Below, in pieces: positions 40,467 through 51,258 of a stretch of 64,000 nucleotides of DNA. The stretch's first letter is position 1; every line of letters starts with the position of its first letter. The position numbers were made by a program, and so were the translations under genes. This DNA comes from Sedimenticola sp. Lineage in GTDB: Bacteria; Pseudomonadota; Gammaproteobacteria; Chromatiales; Chromatiaceae. The DNA lies in assembly GCA_026992075.1 (NCBI GenBank), contig JALXAM010000002.1, forward strand, positions 25,996 to 89,995, given 5' to 3'. The notes beneath the pieces were generated by a model that had not been told where the DNA came from, did no database searches, and saw only the letters and a program-made list of their open reading frames with translations.

Positions 40467-42150
40467 GAAGAGCCTGCGGGTGCTGATCGCCGAGGATTCC
40501 GAGGACGACGCCATGCTCATCGTGCGCGAGCTGCGGCGCGGCGGTTATGAACCGGTGATGTGCCGGGTGGACTCGGCGGCGGACATGCAGTCGGCGTTGG
40601 AGCTGGGAAAGTGGGACCTCATCATCACCGACCACAACATGCCCAGTTTCGATTCCACCGACGCCCTGCGACTGGCCCGGGAATACGACCCCAACATCCC
40701 TTTCATCCTGGTCTCGGGCAGCATCGGCGAGGAGATCGCCGTGGATGCCATGAAGGCGGGCGCTCATGACTATGTGATGAAGGACAACCTCAAGCGTCTG
40801 CTGCCGGCCATCGAAAGGGAACTGCGTGAGGCGAGCAACCGACGGGCCCATCAGGAAGCCCAGGCTCACATTCGTCACCTGGCCTTTCACGACAGCCTAA
40901 CCGGACTGATCAACCGTAACGAGTTCGAACGCAGGCTGGACGAAGCAGTGAACGATGCCCGTGAGACTGGCCAGCTTCATACCCTGTTCTATATCGACCT
41001 GGACCAGTTCAAGCTGGTGAACGACACCTGCGGTCACCTGGCAGGAGACGAGATGCTCCGGCGGCTGGGCAAACGGCTGCGGCAGTCCATTCGCGACAGC
41101 GACACCCTGGCCCGGCTCGGCGGTGACGAGTTCGGGGTGCTGCTGATCAACTGTTCCCTCGCCAGTGCCGAACCGGTGGCCCAGTCCCTCCTGGACAGCC
41201 TGCGGGAATACTTCTTCGTGTGGGGTGATCGCAGTTTCAAGGTTGGCGCCAGCATCGGCATGGTGGAGATCGATGGCAGCCGCGACAGCTATTCCCTGCT
41301 CAGCATGGCCGACATGGCCTGTTACGCGGCCAAGGACCGGGGTCGAAACCGCTACCATCTCTACGCCGAGGAGGATCGGGAGCTGAATCAGCGGCGGGGA
41401 GAGCTGCAGTGGATCCAGCGGTTGCAGAAGGCGCTGGAGAAGAACGAGCTATTGCTTTATTGGCAACCCATCCGGGCGCTGGACGGTAGTTCGCTGCACC
41501 ATGAGGTTCTGCTGCGGTTGCAGGATAGCGACGGGCAGTTGGTCACCCCGGATCGTTTCATCCCCGCCGCGGAACGTTACAACCTCATGCCGGAGGTGGA
41601 TCGCTGGGTGATCCGTCAGGTGCTGGCCCGCCAGCCCTCCTTGACCGGGAACCAGGTCGGCCCGGATGCCACCCTCTTCGTCAATCTCTCCGCCACCTCC
41701 CTGAGCGAAGAGGGGTTTGCCGACTTCCTGCGCGCCCAGTTCCAGGAGAGCGGTGTACCGCCGGCGCGCATCGGTTTCGAGATCACGGAGACCGCTGCCA
41801 TAGCGGATTTCGACTGCGCGCGGGAGCTCATTCAGACCTTACGCGCCCTGGGTTGCAGGGTGGCGCTGGACGATTTCGGCACGGGTATGAGCTCCTTCTC
41901 CTATCTCAAGTCACTCACCGTGGATTTCATCAAGATCGACGGCAGTTTCGTCCGCCGCATGCGTCAGGAACCAGTGGATAGCGCCATCGTGGAAGCGGTG
42001 AACAACATCGCCCACATCAGCGGCATCCGTACCATCGCCGAGTTCGTGGAGGATGAAGAGGTGATGGATCTGCTGCGCGACCTCGGCGTGGACTTCGCGC
42101 AGGGCTGGGCCGTGGCCCGGCCCACGCCCATGCCCATGCCCGCGGGCTAA
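40453..42150 (+). CDS. Response regulator with GGDEF and EAL domains
   Basis: REC (VLIAEDSEDDAMLIVREL), RLGGDEFGVL, EAL domain (EVLLRLQD, ALDDFGTGMSSFSYLKSLTVDFIKIDGSFV). Confidence 0.94.
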   Translation: MAGTEKSLRVLIAEDSEDDAMLIVRELRRGGYEPVMCRVDSAADMQSALELGKWDLIITDHNMPSFDSTDALRLAREYDPNIPFILVSGSIGEEIAVDAMKAGAHDYVMKDNLKRLLPAIERELREASNRRAHQEAQAHIRHLAFHDSLTGLINRNEFERRLDEAVNDARETGQLHTLFYIDLDQFKLVNDTCGHLAGDEMLRRLGKRLRQSIRDSDTLARLGGDEFGVLLINCSLASAEPVAQSLLDSLREYFFVWGDRSFKVGASIGMVEIDGSRDSYSLLSMADMACYAAKDRGRNRYHLYAEEDRELNQRRGELQWIQRLQKALEKNELLLYWQPIRALDGSSLHHEVLLRLQDSDGQLVTPDRFIPAAERYNLMPEVDRWVIRQVLARQPSLTGNQVGPDATLFVNLSATSLSEEGFADFLRAQFQESGVPPARIGFEITETAAIADFDCARELIQTLRALGCRVALDDFGTGMSSFSYLKSLTVDFIKIDGSFVRRMRQEPVDSAIVEAVNNIAHISGIRTIAEFVEDEEVMDLLRDLGVDFAQGWAVARPTPMPMPAG

Positions 42151-42199
42151 AACAGCCATGAACGACCTCGTTATTCAAAGGCGTATCTGATCTGGTTTC

Positions 42200-42350
42200 C
42201 AGGTGCCATGCAGTTTCATCATCAGTCCGAGGACGGTTTCGGTTTTTCCTCAGTGGGCGCAACACACACCGGCCGACGATCATACGGGCGTAGACGTTCA
42301 CGACAAACGCCGCATGGACGAAACCCGCCCAGGTCGCCACGAATTGGTGT
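42200..42350 (-). pseudogene. Degraded IS3-family transposase (OrfB) fragment
   Basis: Reverse-strand (V)ATWAGFVHAAFVVNVYARMIVGR resembles the IS3-family OrfB core ATWAGFVYVAFVIDVFARRIVGW; no complete ORF. Confidence 0.55.
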
Positions 42351-42477
42351 CTATAGACTCTAACCTCTCAAGATACGGAGTCTCAGTGAAACCCGGGGCG
42401 GTTCATTCTGCCGTTTTGTAGAAACTCAGGGGATGTATCCCATTTCCAATAGAATGGCCGAGTGATAGGCGTTTTTA

Positions 42478-43194
42478 TTACAAGGTGAGCCATTCGAGAC
42501 GTGAGTGCTCCAATGTGACGCCACACCTGGGTTCCTCTTCACGCCAATCGGGCAGCACCACGCGTCGTGCGGTGCGGCCATTGATTTCCAGTTCGTGGAT
42601 GGCGGGGCGGTGGGTGTGGCCGTGAATGAGCAGGTCTGCGTGGTGGCTTTCCAGTGCTTGGCGCACGGTGTCGGGATTGACGTCGGTGATGTCGGCGGGC
42701 TTGAGGGAGAGAGATTCACCGCTGCGTCGGCGGTACTCGGCAGCCAGGGCACGGCGTTCCGGGATGGATAGGGCCAGGGCCTGCTGGCGGAACTGGGGAC
42801 TGCGGAGCTGGGCGCGCACCTGCTGGTATTCGATATCGTCGGTGCAGAGCTGGTCGCCATGCATGAGCAGCAGGCGCAGGCCCTGGTGTTCCACCACAGC
42901 CTCGTCTTCGAGGAGGCGGGCGCCGGTTTCGGTGGAGAAGCGGTCGCCCACCATGAAGTCGCGGTTGCCGCGCTGGAAGAAGAGGGGGGTGGTTTCGCTG
43001 AAACGTTTCAGCAATCTCTTCACCTCGGTGGCGAAGGGAGCAGGATCGTCGTCGCCGATCCAGGCGTCGAAGAGGTCGCCCAGGATGTAGAGGGCTTCCA
43101 CCCGTCCTGCCTGTTCCTCCAGCAGGACACGGAAGCGCGCCAGCAGGGCAGGGCGCCTGGGGGCGAGGTGGAGGTCGGAGAGAAAGAGCAGCAT
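42478..43194 (-). CDS. lpxH: UDP-2,3-diacylglucosamine diphosphatase
   Basis: LFLSDLHLAPRRP...YILGDLFDAWIGDDD...FQRGNRDFMVG...HGHTHRPAIHE. Confidence 0.96.
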   Translation of the reverse strand: MLLFLSDLHLAPRRPALLARFRVLLEEQAGRVEALYILGDLFDAWIGDDDPAPFATEVKRLLKRFSETTPLFFQRGNRDFMVGDRFSTETGARLLEDEAVVEHQGLRLLLMHGDQLCTDDIEYQQVRAQLRSPQFRQQALALSIPERRALAAEYRRRSGESLSLKPADITDVNPDTVRQALESHHADLLIHGHTHRPAIHELEINGRTARRVVLPDWREEEPRCGVTLEHSRLEWLTL

Positions 43195-43209
43195 GGGGCG
43201 CGCTGAGCT

Positions 43210-43273
43210 GTCGGGCGGAAGCCCGACCCACAGGCCGGGATGAGGCGTACTGCAGGTCGGGCTTCAGTCCGAC
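43210..43273. repeat. REP pair (GTCGGGCGGAAGCCCGAC; GTCGGGCTTCAGTCCGAC)
   Basis: Two palindromes at 43210-43227 and 43256-43273. Confidence 0.75.
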
Positions 43274-43764
43274 TCGACCATCTCCGCCTTTTCGATCACC
43301 ACCGGCTCCACCGGCACGTCCTGGTGTCCGGCCCTGTTGCCGGTGGGCACCTGTTCGATCCTGTCCACGGTATCCATTCCCTCCACCACCCGACCGAAGA
43401 CGGCATAGCCCCAGCCGTCGTGACCAGGGTAGTTGAGAAAATCGTTGTCCTTCACGTTGATGAAAAACTGGGCGGTGGCCGAGTGGGGGTCGGAAGTGCG
43501 GGCCATGGCGATGGTGCCGCGGTCGTTCTTCAGGCCGTTCCTGGCCTCGTTTTCGATGGGCTCGCGGGTGGCCGGTTGCATCATGTCGGGCAGGAAGCCG
43601 CCTCCCTGGATCATGAAGCCGGGAATGACGCGGTGGAAGATCTTGCCGTCGTAGAAGCCCTCTTCCACATATTGACGGAAGTTGGCACAGGTGACGGGTG
43701 CTTTCTCCTCGTCCAGTTCGATGACGATGTCACCCAGATTGGTGACCAGTCTGACTTTGCTCAT
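43264..43764 (-). CDS. ppiB: Peptidyl-prolyl cis-trans isomerase (cyclophilin type, cytoplasmic)
   Basis: [20 protein letters not shown]...[19 protein letters not shown]; no signal peptide. Confidence 0.94.
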   Translation of the reverse strand: MSKVRLVTNLGDIVIELDEEKAPVTCANFRQYVEEGFYDGKIFHRVIPGFMIQGGGFLPDMMQPATREPIENEARNGLKNDRGTIAMARTSDPHSATAQFFINVKDNDFLNYPGHDGWGYAVFGRVVEGMDTVDRIEQVPTGNRAGHQDVPVEPVVIEKAEMVESD

Positions 43765-43819
43765 TGGGCTGGGAAATTGGTTACGGAAAGAGGCTGGGCA
43801 GCATAGCACAGTGGCCATT

Positions 43820-46066
43820 TCAGGCGGAACCGGAGAGGCTGTTCCGCGTTTCCTGTGCAGATTGAGGCTGGGGGCGCGCAGGGTGTCCGAACAGATATCC
43901 TTGGGCGTGGGTGAAACCAGATTGACGCACCAGTGACAACGCCACTTCGTCTTCTATGCCCTCGGCCACGGTGCGGTAGCCCGCCTGCCTGATCATACGC
44001 ACGATGCCTTGTATCATCTCCCGCTCCCGGCCACCGGCCACGATCCGCTGGGTCATGGAGATGTCGAACTTGATGATCTCCACCGGCATGGAGGCGAGAT
44101 AACGTAGAGAAGAGTAGCCGCTGCCGAAGTCGTCCAATGCGACGTCGTATCCCATGCGTCGAGCCAACTCGATCTGCCTGGTGGCGTCGCCGAGCCGGGT
44201 GATGAGAGTGTTCTCGGTGATCTCCAGCAGCAATGGACGGTTCTGAGCGTGGTAGGCAAGCTCCTCCAATAATTCCATCACTCGACCCGAAAGCAGGCCG
44301 TTGGCGGAGAGATTGAGAGAGAGACCGGTGTGTCCGGGAATCACGCCGGATTTCATTTCCTGTTTCAATGCCTGGAGGATGGCGAGATCGAATTCCTCTT
44401 CCAGCCGGTGGGCTTCGACGATGGGAAAGAACTGTGCCGGCATGAACAAGCCCTCCTCGTCGCGCAACCGTACCAGTGCCTCCAAGTAGGCTACCTGGTC
44501 ACCTTCAAGATCGACGATAGGTTGGTAGTGCATCTCGATTCCCTGGCCATGCCGGATCGCCTGTTGTACGGCGTGGATCGCTTGGCTGGAATAGAGCATA
44601 CCGCGGTCGGCATCCATCCCCGGTTCATGAATGCAGATGCGCCGGGTGCCAGGACGCTTGGCGTGGTACATCGCCATGTCCGCACGTCGTTTGAGTTCGG
44701 AGAGGTCGGGCAGGTCGTCTGCTCGGGCGAGAGCGATGCCGATGCTCAGGTTTACTGGCTCATGGATTCCCAATCTGGAGAAGTCCTCTTCTCGCATGGC
44801 TTGCAGACATCGTTCGGCCAGTTTTTCGGCACAGTGTCGGCTACATTCGATGACGATGGTGGCAAACTCGTCTCCACCCAGTCGATAGAGGCGGTCGCCA
44901 CTGCGCAGCATCTGCTGGATGCGGCGGGCGGTAACCCGAATCACCTCGTCCCCTACCTCATGTCCATAACTGTCGTTGATTGCCTTGAAATGATCGCAAT
45001 CGAACAACAGGAAGGCGATCTCCATACGTTTGCCTTCCAGCAGGGAACGGAGGTTCTTCCAATCCCGCTCGAAGGCTCGGCGGTTCCAGGTTCCGGTGAG
45101 CGGGTCCTTGTGTGCCAGTTCCCAGAGTGTGCGGTTGCGCTCATCCAGGTCTTGGCGGGCGTTCTCCAGTTGCGCGTGGTATTCCTGGAGAGAGGAGCGA
45201 ATCTCTTCAAGCTCAGCCACCGGCTGGTATTTGAGCAGTTTGCTGGAGGCTGGTTCACCCTGTCTCAGGTGGTTGAGGTATTGTCTGATACGAACCAGAG
45301 GCTTACGAATGAGAAAAGAGAAAAACAACAGCAACGCCAGTCCAGCGAATATGATGCCACCTATGAGGCGCAGTACTGCGTGCTGTACCGTGGTCATGAA
45401 CTCCTTTTGGACCATGGTGTTGCGAGGTTGCACCTCGATCCAGCGGTGCAGCTCTTGCGGGGTCACGGGCTGCTCTGGGACCCTCTCCATGTCAACAGCG
45501 GCCAGATCCACGCGGCTGAAGGCAAAGGTGGCACGAATGGCCTGCATGAGCTCCACCACCAACACCAGCGAGCCGGAGACCCCGTCGGTGTGGATGATCT
45601 TTTCGTAAGTGAGTAACAAATGTCGACCATCTCGGCGCACCTGGGGGTTGGGAACCAAGGGGACATGGGAGGGTAACAATTCCTGTTTCCCGTTATTGGC
45701 CAAAGGGTTCCCCTGGTGATCATAGAGGCCTGCATCCAGCACGAACTCCGGCAGTGTGCCTTGCTTGTGCAGGCGGTGCATTTTCCAGTAGGTATAGTAG
45801 GTTGGATTTTGCAGTTGTTGGTGGACCTCGTCCCAATGAGCCAATTCGTCTGCCAGGGATTCGACCCGGCTCATGGTTTGCTCCAGCGCTAGAGAGAACT
45901 CTTCCTCCGCCAGGGAGCGCTCCAACTCTTCAAGCCGTTTTGCGGTATTTTCTACCTCGTTCAAGGTGAACAGTCCGAACACCACAAGGAGAAGGACCAG
46001 TAGGGCTACCAGAACATAGAGATAGAAGTTCAGAGGAAGTGCGAAGCGCCGGGTGTGGGGTTTCAT
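43820..46066 (-). CDS. CHASE4-like sensor GGDEF-EAL protein
   Basis: Two TM segments with CHASE4-like periplasmic region, [50 protein letters not shown]. Confidence 0.94.
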   Translation of the reverse strand: MKPHTRRFALPLNFYLYVLVALLVLLLVVFGLFTLNEVENTAKRLEELERSLAEEEFSLALEQTMSRVESLADELAHWDEVHQQLQNPTYYTYWKMHRLHKQGTLPEFVLDAGLYDHQGNPLANNGKQELLPSHVPLVPNPQVRRDGRHLLLTYEKIIHTDGVSGSLVLVVELMQAIRATFAFSRVDLAAVDMERVPEQPVTPQELHRWIEVQPRNTMVQKEFMTTVQHAVLRLIGGIIFAGLALLLFFSFLIRKPLVRIRQYLNHLRQGEPASSKLLKYQPVAELEEIRSSLQEYHAQLENARQDLDERNRTLWELAHKDPLTGTWNRRAFERDWKNLRSLLEGKRMEIAFLLFDCDHFKAINDSYGHEVGDEVIRVTARRIQQMLRSGDRLYRLGGDEFATIVIECSRHCAEKLAERCLQAMREEDFSRLGIHEPVNLSIGIALARADDLPDLSELKRRADMAMYHAKRPGTRRICIHEPGMDADRGMLYSSQAIHAVQQAIRHGQGIEMHYQPIVDLEGDQVAYLEALVRLRDEEGLFMPAQFFPIVEAHRLEEEFDLAILQALKQEMKSGVIPGHTGLSLNLSANGLLSGRVMELLEELAYHAQNRPLLLEITENTLITRLGDATRQIELARRMGYDVALDDFGSGYSSLRYLASMPVEIIKFDISMTQRIVAGGREREMIQGIVRMIRQAGYRTVAEGIEDEVALSLVRQSGFTHAQGYLFGHPARPQPQSAQETRNSLSGSA

Positions 46067-46935
46067 TGCCGCTGCGTCAAACCCTGCATTATCTCGTCGA
46101 TGACATCCAGCAAGGTGAATTCATATTCGGCATCGAAGAAGTGGCTGGCGCCAGGCACCACGCGTAGACTCACCTGTTTCTGCTGGCGAAGCCGCGTTAG
46201 CCATCGTTCGCTCATTCTCTTGTCCTCTCCGCCGATGATCACGGTGAGGGAAATCGGAGACTCCTTCAAGGCGTCGATCACCTGATCGGAATCCCAGCGG
46301 TAATAGCTCAGTATGTTGTCGGGCGTGGCGGTATATTCACGGCAATAGGCGATGGGGAACTTCACCAGAGCCCTGGATTTCTGGGAGGCAAGGCGGCGAG
46401 CCTCTTCCAGGGATTCATGCGCGGCCTTGCGGAATACCGCCTGGTCTGGGCCGAAATGGGTGAGACTGATGAGAATGGCATGGATCACCGAGGGATCGGG
46501 ATGACGCAGGTAGGCGGCGATCATCACACTGCCGGTGCTGTGCCCGATGAGCATGATGCGATCATGATCCCGTTTGCGTAACCAGCGGACCCAGGCAGCC
46601 ACTTCTTCCACGCCCTCCCCGAAGCTGTGGTCCTGGATCGCCTCACAAGCAAGGCTGGCGCGACGGTTCCCGATGCCCAGGGTCAGCGTGGGAGTGAGCA
46701 CGCTGTAGCCCATCTCCTCGTTGAGCGCGTCCGCAAGGCGACGCACGGTGCGGAAGTCCTGGGTTTGCAGGAAACCATGAAGGATCAGAATGGCCGGCTT
46801 GTTGGGTTCCCCCGGCAGGTACGTTGCATTGGCCAGCTTTCCATTGGGCATGGTGGCCTGCACCTGGCCGGGGGAGGCTGCCTGGGCTAGGCAGCCGGTG
46901 AACAAAAGCACTGGCAAGAGGCCGAATAGGCGCAT
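46063..46935 (-). CDS. Alpha/beta hydrolase, predicted lipoprotein
   Basis: Lipobox LLFTGC; ILILHGFLQTQDFRTVRRLAD..., GHSTGS nucleophile elbow. Confidence 0.88.
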   Translation of the reverse strand: MRLFGLLPVLLFTGCLAQAASPGQVQATMPNGKLANATYLPGEPNKPAILILHGFLQTQDFRTVRRLADALNEEMGYSVLTPTLTLGIGNRRASLACEAIQDHSFGEGVEEVAAWVRWLRKRDHDRIMLIGHSTGSVMIAAYLRHPDPSVIHAILISLTHFGPDQAVFRKAAHESLEEARRLASQKSRALVKFPIAYCREYTATPDNILSYYRWDSDQVIDALKESPISLTVIIGGEDKRMSERWLTRLRQQKQVSLRVVPGASHFFDAEYEFTLLDVIDEIMQGLTQRQ

Positions 46936-47042
46936 GGGTGGTCTGTCCTTGAGCATGGTTCGGGCAAGCAAGCGTCCTCCCCTGGAACAGCTGCCGAAGC
47001 TCCCTTTGTCGGCGCGCCCTTGAAAGGATCTCCTTGGGGATA

Positions 47043-47597
47043 CTAATGAATCCTACGTGCCGATTCCACGATCACCGGCTCGACCGGAACATTGCGCATG
47101 CCGTTTCTTGACGTGGTCGGCACATTTGCGATGGCGTCCACCACCTCCATCCCCCTGGTCACCCGGCCGAAGACGGCGTAGCCCCACCCGTCGCGACCGG
47201 GATGGTCGAGAAAGTGGTTGTCCTTCTGGTTGATGAAGAACTGGGAGGTGGCCGAATGGGGATCCGAGGTGCGGGCCATGGCGATGGTTCCGCGGTCGTT
47301 CCTCAGGCCGTTGTTCGCCTCGTTGACGATGGGGGCATGGGTGCTCTTCCTCTGCATGTCGGGGGTGTAGCCGCCGCCCTGGATCATGAAGTTCGGAATG
47401 ACACGGTGGAAGATGGTTCCATCGTAGAAGCCCTCGTCCACGTAGCGCAGGAAGTTGGCCACCGTCTTTGGGGCCTTGTCGGGATAGAGGGTGAGCTCGA
47501 TGTCACCCTTACTGGTCTTCATCAGCACCTTCACGTCCGCGGCCTGGGCGGTCACCGCCAGGAGCAGGCCCAGGAGGAGAATGGTGGTCTTTTTCAT
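47043..47597 (-). CDS. ppiA: Periplasmic peptidyl-prolyl cis-trans isomerase (cyclophilin type)
   Basis: Signal peptide [39 protein letters not shown]...[12 protein letters not shown]. Confidence 0.92.
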   Translation of the reverse strand: MKKTTILLLGLLLAVTAQAADVKVLMKTSKGDIELTLYPDKAPKTVANFLRYVDEGFYDGTIFHRVIPNFMIQGGGYTPDMQRKSTHAPIVNEANNGLRNDRGTIAMARTSDPHSATSQFFINQKDNHFLDHPGRDGWGYAVFGRVTRGMEVVDAIANVPTTSRNGMRNVPVEPVIVESARRIH

Positions 47598-47721
47598 CTG
47601 CGGGGTTCTCCGGTCCATTTCATCCCGCAATCATACCCTGCCATCAGTTAAAATGTATTGGTTTGATCCACGCCTTGAAATCATTCTGGAGATCACCCCA
47701 GGGATTCCATGAAACCCGATG

Positions 47722-47780
47722 GTAGATCGGACTTCAGTCCGACAAGGCGCCAGCTTGGTTTCGGGCTGAAGCCCGACCTG
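47722..47780. repeat. REP/BIME inverted pair
   Basis: gtagatcggacttcagtccgaca (47722-47744) and tcgggctgaagcccgacctgc (~47761-47781) face each other. Confidence 0.75.
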
Positions 47781-47825
47781 CATCCATGATTCGGGGTGAA
47801 TCCAAGTTTCGCGAGATTTGATGCC

Positions 47826-49214
47826 ATGACCCTCAGGATCTACAACGACCTCCACCATAAGAAAGAGAATTTCGAACCCCTGGAGCCGGGCAAGGTGCGC
47901 ATGTATGTATGCGGCATGACGGTGTACGACTACTGCCACCTCGGCCACGCCCGGGTGGTGGTGGTTTTCGACGTGGTCTACCGCTACCTGAAAGCGCGCG
48001 GCTACGAGGTCACCTACGTGCGCAACATCACCGACATCGATGACAAGATCATCCAGCGCGCCAACGAGCAGGGCATCCCCTTCCACCAGTTGACGAAGAA
48101 GTTCATCGACGCCATGCACGAGGACTTCGACGCCCTGGGGGTGCTGCGGCCGACCATGGAGCCGCGCGCCACCGAGCACCTGGAGGAGATCATCCGCATG
48201 ATCCAGGCGCTTATCGACAAAGGCCACGCCTACCAGGCGGAGAACGGCGACGTCTACTACGACGTGCGCAGCTTCCCCGAGTACGGCAAGCTCTCGGGCA
48301 AGTCCATCGACGACCTGGAGGCGGGGGCCCGGGTGGAGCCGGGGGAGGGCAAGCGCGATCCCCTCGACTTCGCCCTCTGGAAGGCGGCAAAGCCGGGCGA
48401 GCCGGCCTGGGACTCCCCCTGGGGAAAGGGACGCCCCGGCTGGCATATCGAGTGCTCGGCCATGTCCACCTCGGCCCTGGGGGACACCTTCGACATCCAC
48501 GGCGGCGGCGCCGATCTCACCTTCCCCCATCACGAGAACGAGATCGCCCAGTCGGAAGGGGCCACCGGCCATCCCTTCGTGCGCTACTGGATGCACAATG
48601 GCTTCGTGCGGGTGAAGGAGGAGAAGATGTCCAAGTCGCTGGGCAACTTCTTCACCATCCGCGACATCCTGGCCCGCTTCCGGCCCGAGGAGGTGCGCTA
48701 CTTCATCCTCACCAGCCACTACCGCAGCCCGCTGAACTACGACGAGGAGCACCTGGTCAATGCCCGCAAGGCGCTGGACCGCCTCTACACCGCCCTGCGG
48801 GGCCTGCCGCAGGCGGAGCCCGGCGAGGCGGACAAGTACGTGGAGGCCTTCAACGCCGCCATGGACGACGACTTCAATACCCCCGAGGCGCTGGCGGTAC
48901 TCTTCGAGCTGGTGCGCGAGATCAACCGGGTGCGCCCCGAGAACGAGGAGAAGGCCGCCCGCATGGCCGCCGAGCTCAAGCGGCTGGGGGACATTCTGGG
49001 TATCCTCCAGGAGGAGCCGGAGGCATGGCTCAAGGGGGCGCCATCGGGCAGCGAGGGGCTTACCGACGAGCAGATCGAGGCACTGATCCAGCAGCGGCTG
49101 GAGGCGCGCAAGGCAAAGAACTGGTCCGAGGCCGACCGCATCCGCGACGAGCTGAAGGCGCAGGGCATCGTGCTGGAGGATTCACCCCAGGGCACCACCT
49201 GGCGCAGGGAGTAA
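47826..49214 (+). CDS. cysS: Cysteine--tRNA ligase
   Basis: [25 protein letters not shown]..., [18 protein letters not shown]. Confidence 0.97.
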   Translation: MTLRIYNDLHHKKENFEPLEPGKVRMYVCGMTVYDYCHLGHARVVVVFDVVYRYLKARGYEVTYVRNITDIDDKIIQRANEQGIPFHQLTKKFIDAMHEDFDALGVLRPTMEPRATEHLEEIIRMIQALIDKGHAYQAENGDVYYDVRSFPEYGKLSGKSIDDLEAGARVEPGEGKRDPLDFALWKAAKPGEPAWDSPWGKGRPGWHIECSAMSTSALGDTFDIHGGGADLTFPHHENEIAQSEGATGHPFVRYWMHNGFVRVKEEKMSKSLGNFFTIRDILARFRPEEVRYFILTSHYRSPLNYDEEHLVNARKALDRLYTALRGLPQAEPGEADKYVEAFNAAMDDDFNTPEALAVLFELVREINRVRPENEEKAARMAAELKRLGDILGILQEEPEAWLKGAPSGSEGLTDEQIEALIQQRLEARKAKNWSEADRIRDELKAQGIVLEDSPQGTTWRRE

Positions 49215-49220
49215 TCTGCC

Positions 49221-49556
49221 ATGGCTGAGCGCACCTTCCCCGTCTTCTACTGCGACTTCCTCCGCGACCTGAGCATCAGCTCGTCCAGGCCGGAGCCGTT
49301 GGCGGCCGACCGCCTGGTGCCCCTGGCGGAGCAGCTGTTGGTGGCGGAGGACAACTACCTGGGGGTTGTGGACCCCAACGAGGTGATCCTGCAGCTCTAC
49401 CTCTCCGGTCGCGAGATGGTAGTGGAACTCATCTTCCCTGACAGCACCGGCATCCTGCAGAAACGGATGCCGGTAGAAGAGGCGTTGGCGTTGCTGGAGA
49501 ATCTGCCGGGTGAATTCGATGAAGCGTTATTGCCCGGCGCCAGTTTCATCGGCTGA
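49221..49556 (+). CDS. Conserved hypothetical protein
   Basis: 111-aa ORF 7 bp after cysS, convergent overlap with the next gene. Confidence 0.7.
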   Translation: MAERTFPVFYCDFLRDLSISSSRPEPLAADRLVPLAEQLLVAEDNYLGVVDPNEVILQLYLSGREMVVELIFPDSTGILQKRMPVEEALALLENLPGEFDEALLPGASFIG

Positions 49557-49955
49557 CAGTTTCCGGCCTTCCGGTGAGGAGGCCTCTTTTCCTCCCCCTT
49601 TTGAGGCACTATCGTTCCGGTGTTCCCGGTAACGTTTCAACTCCGTGTTCAGCCATTCGCTGCTCAGCATGCGCTTGCCGTTGCAGATGACATGATACTT
49701 GCGGCCGGTGATGCTGCTTTCGCTGGCGGCATAACGGATGAACTGTTCCGTGGTTTGCAGCCTCGATTTGAGATAGTCGTACTTGCGCTCGATGTGCTTG
49801 CGCGCCTCTCTGGCATCGTGCTCGCTTCCGTTTCGTTCAAAAATGCAGCCCGATTGCTCCACGTACTGCAAGAGGTGCTCTACCTCCCCTGCCATGTTGC
49901 CGGCATGGGCCGACACGAACATCGAAAAGAGTAGCATTGAAAGAAAAGGTTTCAT
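49527..49955 (-). CDS. DUF5329-like periplasmic protein
   Basis: Signal peptide; EVEHLLQYVEQSGCIFERNGSEHDAREARKHIERKYDYLKSRLQTTEQFIRYAASESS..GRKYHVIC. Confidence 0.8.
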   Translation of the reverse strand: MKPFLSMLLFSMFVSAHAGNMAGEVEHLLQYVEQSGCIFERNGSEHDAREARKHIERKYDYLKSRLQTTEQFIRYAASESSITGRKYHVICNGKRMLSSEWLNTELKRYREHRNDSASKGGGKEASSPEGRKLSADETGAGQ

Positions 49956-50830
49956 GGCTGTTGGCTCCGGAAAGTGGCGATCAGGGGGAAGTGGTCGGAA
50001 GAATGGGCCCGCAACACCCGGGACTGCACCAATCGCAGCCCACGAAAATAGATATGGTCGACTTGTCGATCCAGGAAGTGCGTGGTGGGCTCCTGAAATT
50101 CCACCCGCTGCAGACCCTGGCGTTTTGCCAGCGCTTGCACCACGGCCTGCCGTGACAGGCTCCAGGTGTTCATGTCCCCGGCAAGGATCACCGGACCCTC
50201 GTGGTTGTCCATAAACGTCTCCACTGCCTCCAGCTGGCGCGCCAGCGCCTGCTCGTCGAAGGTGAAATTGATTCCATGCAGATTGATCAACAATAGCGGC
50301 TCTTCCCGGCCTTCCAAAGGCAGCCAGGAGACCAGCGCAGTTTTGGGCAAATGGACCAGGGGTTCCCTGGCGCGCAGGGCACAGACGCGAAGCTGGGGCA
50401 CACGGCTGGCGGTGAGAACCCCGGACCAGAATCCCCGATAGGTGAATGCGTGGGCCATACTCCAGTCCATGTTGGCTCGAGCCAGCCAGCGCAGCATCTC
50501 CGGAGCCAAATGGCTTTCCTGCAGCAACAGCAGGTCGGCGTGATCGCGCAGCCCTTGCAGATCTTCACGCCAGCCGGGCAGGGCATTCTTGTAGATGTTC
50601 CAGGTGGCCAGCGTGAACCCTCGGGGATCGAGCCCTCCCGGGTCGGCATCTGGCGAGCGTGATGTCACTGGTTCACAGGATGACAGGGTTGCGCCGTTGT
50701 GAGCCGCCTGTATCTGGTCAGGCACCGACACGCAGCCGGCGAGACCCAACATGGCAGTGCCACACAAGATCAACCACAAACAGGAAAGCCGGGAAAGCGC
50801 TGCCATGGGAGGCGGCTGATCCTGGTTCAA
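49952..50830 (-). CDS. Endonuclease/exonuclease/phosphatase family protein
   Basis: TLATWNIYKNALPGW..., LLLLQESHL, ILAGDMNTWS, SDHFPLIATF motifs; N-terminal signal/lipobox (LAGC). Confidence 0.9.
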   Translation of the reverse strand: MNQDQPPPMAALSRLSCLWLILCGTAMLGLAGCVSVPDQIQAAHNGATLSSCEPVTSRSPDADPGGLDPRGFTLATWNIYKNALPGWREDLQGLRDHADLLLLQESHLAPEMLRWLARANMDWSMAHAFTYRGFWSGVLTASRVPQLRVCALRAREPLVHLPKTALVSWLPLEGREEPLLLINLHGINFTFDEQALARQLEAVETFMDNHEGPVILAGDMNTWSLSRQAVVQALAKRQGLQRVEFQEPTTHFLDRQVDHIYFRGLRLVQSRVLRAHSSDHFPLIATFRSQQP

Positions 50831-51210
50831 GGAATCTCCGGTTTGCCGGGCAGGCGGCGAAATCTGGCCATTACCTTGCCATCACGTCCCAGTATGCCGA
50901 TGTCATTCTCTTCCACCCGGAAATGATAGGAGGTTTTGTTGTCCGGATGGCTCGACGGGGTACAGGAAAGTTCGGCCAACCGCGCCTTGCGTGCGTTCCA
51001 GAAGCAGTGCCAGCTCGCTTTCGGGTGGGCGGTGGCGAACTGCGCGCGACCGTCGAAGGCCAGCACCAGCTCATGGATGCCCGATTCGTTTTCTTCCAGC
51101 GCCTCCCATCGGCCGGCACCGGGGTGGGGCGAACAGGCGGCCAGCAACAGAGTGAGGGACAGCGGGAGCCAGTACCTGGCGGCAGGAATCTTGGCCACTG
51201 AAATGGTCAT
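50827..51210 (-). CDS. Hypothetical lipoprotein
   Basis: [15 protein letters not shown] lipobox; 4-nt overlap with the downstream gene. Confidence 0.75.
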   Translation of the reverse strand: MTISVAKIPAARYWLPLSLTLLLAACSPHPGAGRWEALEENESGIHELVLAFDGRAQFATAHPKASWHCFWNARKARLAELSCTPSSHPDNKTSYHFRVEENDIGILGRDGKVMARFRRLPGKPEIP

Positions 51211-51258
51211 TCGGGAAGGGTATCATGCAGGGCGTTTCCATGCTCTGCGGATGACGAG

